Source of the DNA: JAHHLP01 sp041609895
GTDB lineage: Bacteria > Bacteroidota > Rhodothermia > Rhodothermales > JABDKH01
Reading direction: 5' to 3'
DNA length: 5,782 nt
Assembly: GCA_041609895.1 (NCBI GenBank)
Contig: JBFIPX010000205.1
Coordinates: 1-5,782 of the forward strand
The notes beneath the pieces are model-generated. The model made no database searches, had not been told where the DNA came from, and saw nothing but the letters and a program-made list of their open reading frames with translations. Position 1 is the first letter of the stretch. Each line of letters opens with the position of its first letter. The translations under genes and the position numbers were made by a program. Shown in pieces: positions 1 to 5,698 of the stretch.

Positions 1-603
1 ACCGTACGGCTCGAAACCCGCGCCGCTGAAGTGCGCCGTGGCGAAGTTGTAGCAAGCGACGGCGAACGATTCAAAGCACGAGCGATCGTGGTGGCTGTCG
101 ACGGGCCGGCGGCAAATGCGCTGCTCGCCAAACAGATAGCTCCCGGCTACGTCAGCACGTATAATCTCTATTTTTCGGCAGACCGAATGACGTTTCGGGA
201 TCCGGTTCTCGTACTCAACGGAGACGGAATCGGCCCAATCAACAATGTTACTGTCATGACGAACGTCGCGCCCTCCTACTCGAAGACAGGCCGGCCACTG
301 ATCTCCGTCACCGTTCTTGGCGATTGGGAAGGCGACGCGGACCTGAAATCGGCCGTACACGATCAACTTCTGGAATGGTTCGGTGACGGCATTGCCGGGC
401 TCTCTCATCTGCGGACCTACCACATTCGCAACGCTCTTCCTGACCAACGACCCCCTTTCCTTGACCCGCTCAGCAAAGATGTACGCGTCGAACCCGGTAT
501 CTATCGGGCCGGCGATTACATGGATACAGCCTCCATTAACGGAGCGCTGCTGGCCGGACGACGGGCGGCCGAAACCATAGTGACCGACTTGAAAACGACC
601 TGA
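1..603 (+). CDS. FAD-dependent oxidoreductase, amine oxidase / protoporphyrinogen oxidase / phytoene desaturase superfamily (C-terminal part, 5' end outside window)
   Basis: The frame is open from the first base and ends at TGA 601-603, so only the last 200 residues are present and the real start lies upstream. The segment around window residues 17-36 (DGERFKARAIVVAVDGPAAN) resembles the strand-turn at the end of the substrate domain in flavin amine oxidases, where the chain returns to the FAD domain. The last 35 residues (GIYRAGDYMDTASINGALLA, then GRRAAE) match the C-terminal FAD-binding motif of this superfamily, GD....SINGAL.SGR.AA, in which the Gly-Asp contacts the flavin ribityl/phosphate. 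The N-terminal GxGxxG dinucleotide site is not in the window. Known members oxidise porphyrinogens, carotenoid precursors or amines; the substrate cannot be told from this part. The gene is followed after 73 bases by a membrane-protein gene on the same strand. The superfamily assignment is strong, the exact reaction is unknown. Confidence 0.85.
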   Translation, partial: TVRLETRAAEVRRGEVVASDGERFKARAIVVAVDGPAANALLAKQIAPGYVSTYNLYFSADRMTFRDPVLVLNGDGIGPINNVTVMTNVAPSYSKTGRPLISVTVLGDWEGDADLKSAVHDQLLEWFGDGIAGLSHLRTYHIRNALPDQRPPFLDPLSKDVRVEPGIYRAGDYMDTASINGALLAGRRAAETIVTDLKTT

Positions 604-638
604 GCCGCCTGCCATTTTCGAAAGAAGAATCGACAGCC

Positions 639-686
639 ATGACGGCACATAGATCACTTACGAAACTGACTGGCGGATGGATTTGA
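639..686 (+). other. possible 15-codon leader reading frame ahead of the membrane-protein gene
   Basis: ATG 639 opens a short frame encoding MTAHRSLTKLTGGWI and ends at TGA 684-686. The last base of that stop is the first base of ATG 686, an in-frame Met codon of the following gene, giving the TGATG arrangement seen in translationally coupled genes. A weak purine-rich stretch (AAAGAAGA, 621-628) lies about 10 bases before ATG 639, a better-placed ribosome-binding candidate than anything directly before ATG 677. The frame is short enough to be chance, and the peptide resembles nothing I recognise. It is listed because it bears on which start the downstream gene uses. Confidence 0.25.
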
Positions 687-1138
687 TGCTCGGCTTCAAG
701 ACATTGCTGCTTGCCCACTTTGCAACGACGTGGGCGATGCTTGGCGTCATCCTGATCGTTCAGGTCGTTCATTACCCTTTGTTCGCCCAGGTTGGGACAA
801 GCTCGTTCACCGAGTACGAGGCCTTGCACACCAGCCGGATCACGTGGGTCGTTGCACCCCTGATGCTGATCGAACTCGCTACAGCCGTCGGCTTGGCCAT
901 AGTACGCCCAACTCAGGTATCATCAGTCCCGATCTGGATCGGACTCATTCTCCTTGCGATCATTTGGGCCTCGACGGCATTTATTCAGGTACCGCTGCAC
1001 AACAAACTGATGGGCGGCTTCGATGCAGCGGCTCACGGCAAACTGGTTGCGACGAACTGGTTGCGCACGGGCGCATGGGGAGTACGCGGAGTGATTGCGC
1101 TGCTTCTGGTATGGAAGTACGCGGACGTAGCCACGTAA
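677..1138 (+). CDS. uncharacterised four-helix integral membrane protein
   Basis: A 153-residue hydrophobic protein with four predicted membrane segments, at about residues 9-36, 55-76, 84-105 and 132-149. Polar positions at the membrane edges look constrained: Q29, H32, Y33 and P34 after helix 1, Y47, H51 and R54 before helix 2, E66 in helix 2, Q104, P106 and H108 after helix 3, then G114-F115-D116, N127-W128-L129-R130 and R137. This pattern (HYPLF, then QVPLHNKL..GFD, then NWLRT..W..R) agrees with my memory of a widespread bacterial family with no assigned function. No signal peptide, lipobox or catalytic motif is visible. ATG 677 is the longest ATG start, since TAG 650-652 closes the frame upstream. 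ATG 686 is a serious alternative, with GGCGG (672-676) nine bases before it and the stop of a short leader frame overlapping it. The upstream neighbour is the FAD oxidoreductase, 73 bases away, and co-transcription is plausible. HemJ, another small four-helix protein, was considered but the motifs do not match. Confidence 0.85.
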   Translation: MDLMLGFKTLLLAHFATTWAMLGVILIVQVVHYPLFAQVGTSSFTEYEALHTSRITWVVAPLMLIELATAVGLAIVRPTQVSSVPIWIGLILLAIIWASTAFIQVPLHNKLMGGFDAAAHGKLVATNWLRTGAWGVRGVIALLLVWKYADVAT

Positions 1139-1163
1139 CGTGCATTTGTAACGCCGGGCGCGC

Positions 1164-1175
1164 CTGTCGCGACAG
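1164..1175. promoter_or_regulatory. perfect 12-base palindrome (CTGTCGCGACAG) in the msrC leader
   Basis: The sequence is its own reverse complement over all 12 bases and lies in the 97-base gap between the membrane-protein gene and msrC. It is followed by TGCTAC (1181-1186) pairing with GTAGCA (1200-1205), and by two direct copies of AGCATAG (1193-1199 and 1202-1208). No T-run follows, so an intrinsic terminator is unlikely. It could be an operator for msrC, an RNA stem, or chance in GC-rich DNA. Confidence 0.25.
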
Positions 1176-1238
1176 ACCGCTGCTACGAGGACAGCATAGG
1201 TAGCATAGCCGATTCGGACAAAAAAAGAATGTCACTTG

Positions 1239-1781
1239 ATGGACTTATCGGACGACACGACCACTGACGGTTCAAAATCCGTGCTTGATCGCGAACGGGC
1301 TTCGGCCTACGAACTGGTGATCGCTCACATCTCGGCGCTGCTCGAGGATGAAGACGACTGGGTTGCGGCGATGGCGACCGTCGCTTCCGAACTGCACAAT
1401 TCATTTGACCATTTCAACTGGACCGGCTTCTACCGTGCCGTTGGAAGGAGAATGCTGGTCATCGGACCGTACCAGGGTGGTCATGGATGCCTGCGAATCG
1501 CGTACGACCGAGGCGTTTGCGGTGCCGCTGCCACTAAACGAAGGACGCAGCTGGTTCCGGATGTAGATGCGTTTCCAGGTCACATCGCCTGTTCCTCCTC
1601 GACGAAGTCCGAGATCGTCGTACCGATCCTCACTCCAGGAGGTGATTTGTTGGCCGTACTTGACGTCGATTCCGATACGCCCGCGGCTTTCGACGAGACG
1701 GATCGTAAGTACCTGGAGCAGATATGCAAGGATCTGGGCCGCCAGTTCGCCACATCGCCGGAGCTTGCCAGGCAAACCTAG
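1239..1781 (+). CDS. msrC: free methionine-(R)-sulfoxide reductase (fRMsr), GAF-domain enzyme
   Basis: Reduces the R form of free methionine sulfoxide back to methionine in the cytoplasm, typically with thioredoxin as reductant. The 180-residue product is a single GAF domain. Visible family motifs are NWTGFYR (60-66), GPYQGGHGCLRI (76-87), RGVCGAAA (91-98), VPDVDAFPGHIAC (106-118) and SEIVVPI (124-130). All three redox cysteines of the family are present at C84, C94 and C118. C118 is the expected nucleophile and C84 its usual resolving partner, and the positions coincide with the E. coli numbering I recall. E125 and an acidic residue near 142-144 fit the substrate-binding acids. The residue after C118 is Ser rather than the Asp common in E. 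coli-type enzymes; I recall this variant from other bacterial groups. The frame can open at TTG 1236, but ATG 1239 follows at once and is preferred, with A-rich AAAGAA (1224-1229) as a weak ribosome-binding site. The gene ends 7 bases from the convergent lipoprotein gene. Confidence 0.92.
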   Translation: MDLSDDTTTDGSKSVLDRERASAYELVIAHISALLEDEDDWVAAMATVASELHNSFDHFNWTGFYRAVGRRMLVIGPYQGGHGCLRIAYDRGVCGAAATKRRTQLVPDVDAFPGHIACSSSTKSEIVVPILTPGGDLLAVLDVDSDTPAAFDETDRKYLEQICKDLGRQFATSPELARQT

Positions 1782-1788
1782 TTCGCAT

Positions 1789-2208
1789 TCAAGACCCCGG
1801 ACCCCGGCAGTCATCCGGATCCAATTGTCGCAGCTCGATCACCTCAACCACAACGAAGCTGCGATCGTAGCCGCCAAGATGTCCGTAGGATCCCTCTTTT
1901 GAACGGTCTCCCCGCAGGACGGCGAAAAGCTGTTCGTGTGGTCTCGACGCCTTTTCCTCGTACATCTGCCACAGGTCTACGCCGTCATGCCAGCTCAGCC
2001 ACCAAGCCTCGGTCGACTGGCAGGGAAGAAAGGTGCTATCCTCGAACCCCAGACTGATGACGCCTGCGGTCGTCAGCCCAAAGATCGCATCCTCTTCCGC
2101 GCCCTCGAGTATGGCGCAGCCGATAATTGAGCACGCGATGAGTGAACACAACGCCGCTGCAGGTGGTAGCGAGTGTGTGCACGCCGTTCGTGTCAAGCCA
2201 GCGTTCAT
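1789..2208 (-). CDS. small predicted lipoprotein, function unknown
   Basis: A 139-residue product. Residues 17-30 are hydrophobic and end in the lipobox I28-I29-G30-C31, so signal peptidase II cleavage and lipidation of C31 are predicted, leaving a mature domain of about 109 residues. The pre-hydrophobic part is long with few positive charges (only R7 and H12), so the true start may be internal, for example a TTG such as the one at residue 5. The mature part has FLPCQSTEAWWL, a tyrosine and acidic middle, FAVLRGDRS, then GSYGHLGGYDRSFVVVEVIELR and a terminal DPDDC. A Cys-x-x-x-Glu-x-Trp-Trp start, a YGHLG.Y.R strand and a C-terminal Cys recall small periplasmic lipoproteins of unknown function. 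The two mature-domain cysteines could form a disulfide. It lies 90 bases downstream of the phosphohexomutase on the same strand, and its start lacks a clear Shine-Dalgarno. That it is a real gene rests on the lipobox and the remembered domain pattern; the function is unknown. Confidence 0.72.
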   Translation of the reverse strand: MNAGLTRTACTHSLPPAAALCSLIACSIIGCAILEGAEEDAIFGLTTAGVISLGFEDSTFLPCQSTEAWWLSWHDGVDLWQMYEEKASRPHEQLFAVLRGDRSKEGSYGHLGGYDRSFVVVEVIELRQLDPDDCRGPGS

Positions 2209-2298
2209 GCCGATTCAACCCGGGATCCAGGCCGCGCGGTTCCTTAGGCTACGCGCAATTACCCGGGCCGCCGCTCCGGCTGACGATTACAGTCCAAC

Positions 2299-3714
2299 TC
2301 AAACGCCAAGCTGTCCTATGGCGTCCTCGACGATCTGCTCGGCGGACTCGGTATCACCTGCTTCCGAATAGACCCGCAGCACCGGCTCCGTGCCGGACGG
2401 ACGTACCAGCAGCCAGCCACCGTCAGTGACGTACTTGTATCCGTCCATGTCCAGGGTCTCTACGACCGCGTGGCCGGCCAGCTCTAGCGGTCCATTTCCC
2501 GAGCTGAGGCGGTCCAGCACGGCCCGCTTCTTCTCATCGGTGGTATGCACGTCGACGCGATGGGTGAAATGGCCTCCGAACTCCGAATACAGCTCGTCAA
2601 CGAGGCTCGACAATGAAAGGCCGCGCTTGACCACCATCTCCGCAATCAGAAGACCGATGTAGACACCGTCGCGCTCGGGAATATGCCCCTTTACCGCCAT
2701 CCCGCCCGACTCTTCGCCGCCCACGAGAACATCGCCGTCAACGATCTGCGAAGCGATGTACTTGAATCCGATCGGAGTAGTGCGGACGGCGAGACCGTAC
2801 TCCTTGCCGATCCGATCCAGCATGTGGGTTGTGGAGAAGGTCTTAACGATCTCGCCAGAAAATCCGCGTTCCTTGTGGAGGTATTTCACGAGTAAGGCCA
2901 ACATCAGGTGCGAACTCACGAACTGGCCTTTTTCATCATACATCCCGACGCGGTCTGCATCGCCGTCGTTCGCAATGCCAACCGCACACCCCTCTTCGAC
3001 TACGGCTCGCGACAGACCTTCCAGGTTACGCTCGATCGGTTCCGGAGCTTGCCCACCGAAGCCCGGATTGAGCTCACTCCGGAGTTCAACCACGCGATCT
3101 GCGCCAAGGAGTTCGGAGATGACTCCCTGGCCGGCACCGTACATGGCGTCGTGGGCAATTTTTATCCCCGACTTCTTGATGGCGTCGATGTCCAGCCGTT
3201 GTCGAAGAAGCTCGAGGTACTCACCGTGCACGTCTCGCAGCGTAACGGTGCCATCTCGCACCGCCTGTTCGAACGATGGAAGCGATCCGATCGATTCGAG
3301 CCGGTCCAGCTCGGCTTCGACGGCCGCGATCATTTCCGGAGTGGCCGGTCCGCCGAAGTTGGCCTTGATCTTATAGCCACTGTATTCCGGTGGATTGTGG
3401 CTGGCCGTAATAACGATTCCGGCGCTAAGTCCGTACTCCAGCGCCGCCCAGCTAATTGCCGGCGTGGTGGTTATTGCGTCGGCAAAAACAACCTTCACGC
3501 CTGAAGCCGCGAAGACTCTCGCGCAATGCTCCGAAAATTGCCGGCCAAGGAAGCGCGTGTCGTGTCCGATAACCACCGATGGCGAGTCACCGTATTCCTT
3601 CCGAAGCCATTGGGCGGTGGCTTTCGTAACGGCTGCCACGTTGTCAAACGTGTAGGTATCCGCGATGATAGCCCGCCAGCCGTCCGTTCCAAACCTGATT
3701 CCCGGATTCGCCAT
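2299..3714 (-). CDS. phosphoglucomutase/phosphomannomutase family protein (alpha-D-phosphohexomutase)
   Basis: Moves a phosphate between the 1 and 6 positions of a hexose, supplying sugar-1-phosphates for glycogen, cell-envelope or nucleotide-sugar synthesis, in the cytoplasm. The 471-residue product has the four-domain layout of the superfamily. The N-terminal FGTDGWR is at residues 8-14. The active-site loop TASHNPP carries the phosphoserine S105 and H106. The Mg-binding loop DGDADR is at 250-255. The sugar-specificity loop GGEESGG surrounds E334-E335-S336, and the phosphate-binding loop RPSGTEP is at 438-444. GEESGG is found in enzymes using glucose and/or mannose phosphates rather than glucosamine phosphate (GlmM), so PGM or dual PGM/PMM activity is likeliest, though the sequence cannot decide between them. 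ATG 3714 is well supported: GAGAGG (3724-3729 on the + coordinates) lies nine bases upstream and FGTDGWR sits close to the start, as is usual. It is 103 bases downstream of recN, in the same direction. Confidence 0.95.
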   Translation of the reverse strand: MANPGIRFGTDGWRAIIADTYTFDNVAAVTKATAQWLRKEYGDSPSVVIGHDTRFLGRQFSEHCARVFAASGVKVVFADAITTTPAISWAALEYGLSAGIVITASHNPPEYSGYKIKANFGGPATPEMIAAVEAELDRLESIGSLPSFEQAVRDGTVTLRDVHGEYLELLRQRLDIDAIKKSGIKIAHDAMYGAGQGVISELLGADRVVELRSELNPGFGGQAPEPIERNLEGLSRAVVEEGCAVGIANDGDADRVGMYDEKGQFVSSHLMLALLVKYLHKERGFSGEIVKTFSTTHMLDRIGKEYGLAVRTTPIGFKYIASQIVDGDVLVGGEESGGMAVKGHIPERDGVYIGLLIAEMVVKRGLSLSSLVDELYSEFGGHFTHRVDVHTTDEKKRAVLDRLSSGNGPLELAGHAVVETLDMDGYKYVTDGGWLLVRPSGTEPVLRVYSEAGDTESAEQIVEDAIGQLGV

Positions 3715-3723
3715 GATGAAAGA

Positions 3724-3729
3724 CCTCTC
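3724..3729 (-). promoter_or_regulatory. ribosome-binding site of the phosphohexomutase gene
   Basis: On the minus strand this reads GAGAGG and is separated from ATG 3714 by nine bases. It is the clearest Shine-Dalgarno match in the window and decides the start of that gene. Confidence 0.6.
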
Positions 3730-3730
3730 G

Positions 3731-3769
3731 TCCGATCGGATGCGTCATTTGGAATGTCGAATATGACGC
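3731..3769. repeat. palindrome and inverted repeat in the leader of the phosphohexomutase gene
   Basis: TCCGATCGGA (3731-3740) is a perfect 10-base palindrome just upstream of the ribosome-binding site. Next to it GCGTCAT (3742-3748) and ATGACGC (3763-3769) form a 7-base inverted repeat around a 14-base centre. Neither is followed by a T-run. They could be protein-binding sites or RNA stems in the recN-phosphohexomutase spacer, or chance symmetry. Confidence 0.3.
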
Positions 3770-3800
3770 GGACGCAGGAAGGGAGTCAACCGCGAACTGC

Positions 3801-3822
3801 CGTGAGACCCGGATTTCTCACG
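3801..3822 (-). terminator. hairpin straddling the recN stop codon
   Basis: CGTGAGA (minus strand, 3822-3816) pairs perfectly with TCTCACG (3807-3801) around an 8-base loop, AATCCGGG. The recN TGA (3820-3818) lies inside the left arm. The following minus-strand bases (GCAGTTCGCGG) have no T-run, so this is not a canonical intrinsic terminator. It may be a 3'-end stabilising stem, a weak attenuator before the phosphohexomutase gene, or chance. Confidence 0.3.
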
Positions 3823-5608
3823 AATTTGAGGCTTGGGCAGTCGACTCGCGCCACGAGTTTCGACTTGAGATTGCCATGAGTTCACGCGCGCTCCGAATGG
3901 AAGCCTCGGTGATCTCGGCACCACTCATGAGCGTCGCCACTTCTTCGGTTCGCTCCTTGTCGCCGAGACGACGAATGGACGTTCGCGTCCGATGGCCCGC
4001 TACCGTCTTCTCGACCACGTAGTGGAAGTCCGCCATGGCCGCAATCTGCGGCAGGTGGGTAATGCAAAGGATCTGGTGATTCTCTCCCAGATTCCTCAGG
4101 CTCTCGCCCACTTTCTGTGACACGGCGCCCGAGATGCCCGTGTCGATTTCATCGAATACGAGTATCGGGAATGCCTCGTTCTTGGCGAGAATCGTCTTCA
4201 TCGCCAGCATGATGCGACTCACCTCTCCGCCAGAAGCAACCTTCGTGAGCGGCTTGGGCTGTTCACCCACGTTAGCGCTGATATAGAACTCCGCGCTATC
4301 GATCCCCGACTCGGTAGCCTCATATCGAGTGGGGTCAGTGCTCTCCCATTGAGAAGAAACCCAGCCTTCTTCGTCCTCGGTATTCTCGATCCGGACCTCG
4401 AACTCGGCGCTCTTGATGCCCAGCTTCTTGAGTTCCTCGACGATGGCAATCTCCACCTCAGTCGCGGACGTCTTCCGCAATTCGGAAAGGCGAAAGGCGA
4501 CCTGGGACAGATGCTCGAAACCTTCTTCCTGTGCGCGCTCCAGTCGCGCAATCGCGGCGTCGAAGTTCGTGGTAGTCTCGTACTCTTTTCCGATGTGCGT
4601 TCGATGTTCGACGAGCGCCGCGGTCGTGCCTCCGTATTTCTTGGCAAGGCGGTGATAGTCCGCTATTCGCGATCGAACTTCGGCGAGGCGCTCCGGATCG
4701 AACTCGACCTCCTCTACGTTTTCGGCGAGACTTCGTGCAACCTCATCAATCACGACCTTGGCCGACTCCAGTTCAGCAAACGTCTTCTCCAGGCCCCGAT
4801 TCATCCGTACGAGTTCCATGAACTCGCGCATGGCGTGACCGAGTCTATCGTAGACCGAGTCCTCGTCGTCATAAAGCATCGCGTATAGCGAGCCTGCCAG
4901 TTCCGCGACGCGCTCACGGTTCTGCAGCTTCTCCAGTTCGTCGGCGAGCGCCGCTTCCTCGTCGACTGACGGTCCGAGTTCATCGATCTCCTGGATCTGG
5001 AACTCATACAGCTCTCTCTTGTCGGCGAGATCGGTCTTGCGGCGGCGCATGCGATCGAGCTCTGCCGTGACGTTGCTCACCTTGCGAAAGGCCCTGTGAT
5101 ACTCATCCACAGCATCCGCGTGCCCACCAAAATGGTCGAGCAGGTCGAGATGCGTTTCCGTTCGAAGTAGTGATTGATGCTCGTGTTGGCCGTGCAGGTC
5201 GAGCAGCAAGTCGGCAACCGCGCGCATGGCTGTGGCGGTGGCCGGCGTGTCGTTGATGAACGCGCGGCTCTGCGACGATGAGATCTCTCGGCGCATTACG
5301 AGGAGGGGTTTCCACTCAACCTCGTGCTCCTCCAGAACCGCACGGATCGCGGGCGACTCGACCTGATCAAAGACACCTTCGATGATCGACTTCTCCGCCC
5401 CCCGGCGGATCACGTCTTTCGAAGCCCGCTCGCCCAGAATCATTTGGAGCGCGCCGATGAGGATTGATTTCCCGGCTCCGGTCTCGCCCGTAATGATGTT
5501 TAGACCCGGACCAAACCCCACCTTGAGGTCGTCGATGAGGGCATAGTCCGAAATGTGCAGGGAACGGAGCACAGGGAGACGTGATAGACCACTAACTTGT
5601 TGTGACAC
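3818..5608 (-). CDS. recN: DNA repair protein RecN (SMC-like ATPase)
   Basis: RecN is a cytoplasmic SMC-family ATPase that gathers at DNA double-strand breaks and supports RecA-dependent recombination repair. Counted from GTG 5608, the product has 596 residues. Walker A (GETGAGKS) is at 41-48. DLHGQHEHQ, a RecN hallmark, is at 137-145. A charged, heptad-like coiled coil follows, broken by a central region, as in SMC proteins. The ABC signature SGGEVSR begins at S459. Walker B is FDEID with D486-E487, and the switch histidine is H518 in THLPQIAAMAD. The C-terminal EEVATLMSGAEIT is typical. Family members I know usually have about 550-570 residues and begin LRSLHISNYALID. Here that motif starts at residue 14 right after another GTG (5572-5570), so the true start may be 5572, giving 584 residues. 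Neither start has a strong ribosome-binding site. A candidate promoter with an overlapping palindrome lies upstream, after secA. Confidence 0.96.
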   Translation of the reverse strand: MSQQVSGLSRLPVLRSLHISDYALIDDLKVGFGPGLNIITGETGAGKSILIGALQMILGERASKDVIRRGAEKSIIEGVFDQVESPAIRAVLEEHEVEWKPLLVMRREISSSQSRAFINDTPATATAMRAVADLLLDLHGQHEHQSLLRTETHLDLLDHFGGHADAVDEYHRAFRKVSNVTAELDRMRRRKTDLADKRELYEFQIQEIDELGPSVDEEAALADELEKLQNRERVAELAGSLYAMLYDDEDSVYDRLGHAMREFMELVRMNRGLEKTFAELESAKVVIDEVARSLAENVEEVEFDPERLAEVRSRIADYHRLAKKYGGTTAALVEHRTHIGKEYETTTNFDAAIARLERAQEEGFEHLSQVAFRLSELRKTSATEVEIAIVEELKKLGIKSAEFEVRIENTEDEEGWVSSQWESTDPTRYEATESGIDSAEFYISANVGEQPKPLTKVASGGEVSRIMLAMKTILAKNEAFPILVFDEIDTGISGAVSQKVGESLRNLGENHQILCITHLPQIAAMADFHYVVEKTVAGHRTRTSIRRLGDKERTEEVATLMSGAEITEASIRSARELMAISSRNSWRESTAQASNS

Positions 5609-5648
5609 AACGCCTGCGCAATATGTACCTACGCGGACGTGCGGGTGG

Positions 5649-5660
5649 ATCTTGCAAGAT
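5649..5660. promoter_or_regulatory. perfect 12-base palindrome (ATCTTGCAAGAT), possible operator of recN
   Basis: All 12 bases are self-complementary. The element lies in the 90-base secA-recN gap and overlaps the last two bases of the best -10 candidate on the minus strand, a usual place for a repressor site. A further CAAGAT half-copy occurs at 5667-5672, 12 bases from the CAAGAT of the palindrome (5655-5660). recN is damage-inducible (LexA-controlled) in several bacteria, but this is neither the CTG-N10-CAG box nor the GAAC-N4-GTTC box. No regulator can be named. Confidence 0.35.
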
Positions 5661-5687
5661 ACTACACAAGATTGCCTATCGTCTAAA
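5659..5687 (-). promoter_or_regulatory. possible sigma-70-type promoter for recN
   Basis: On the minus strand TTTAGA (5687-5682) and TAGTAT (5664-5659) are separated by 17 bases. Each agrees with the -35/-10 consensus at 4 of 6 positions. Initiation would fall near 5652, within the palindrome, leaving a leader of about 44 bases before GTG 5608. It is a moderate match found by eye. If the organism is of the Bacteroidota, promoter consensus may differ. Confidence 0.3.
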
Positions 5688-5698
5688 ACGACTTTAAG

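Noticed and set aside
677..1138. Four-helix protein as HemJ-type protoporphyrinogen oxidase, prompted by size and the neighbouring oxidoreductase
   Set aside because: The His/Gln/Arg pattern and helix-boundary motifs do not match what I know of HemJ, so only general unknown-function status is supported.
730..1203. Plus-strand 157-residue open frame overlapping the membrane-protein gene in another frame
   Set aside because: Its composition (many Arg, Gly, Ser, His and Cys) is unlike a folded protein, while the overlapping frame gives a clean four-helix membrane protein.
1401..1814. Minus-strand 137-residue open frame opposite msrC
   Set aside because: It is antisense to msrC, whose complete GAF motifs and three cysteines establish the real frame. 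It also overlaps the end of the lipoprotein gene.
2209..2298. Two CCCGGG hexamers, CCGCGCGG and a GCCG-GAG-CGGC mini-stem between the phosphohexomutase and lipoprotein genes as a terminator
   Set aside because: The stems are only 4 base pairs or self-palindromic hexamers, with no T-run on the minus strand. This is within what base composition would give by chance.
2756..3504. Long plus-strand open frames (206 and 198 residues) opposite the phosphohexomutase gene
   Set aside because: They lie wholly antisense to a gene with all its catalytic motifs. The translations are Ser/Arg-rich or featureless with no recognisable domain, as expected for shadow frames in GC-rich DNA.
4349..4888. Plus-strand 179-residue open frame opposite recN
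   Set aside because: It is antisense to the recN coiled-coil region and has no recognisable motif. The recN frame on the other strand is intact and well supported.
5679..5691. TCGT-CTAAA-ACGA stem as an intrinsic terminator of secA
   Set aside because: The stem is only four base pairs, and the minus-strand sequence after it (TAGGCAATC) has no T-run.
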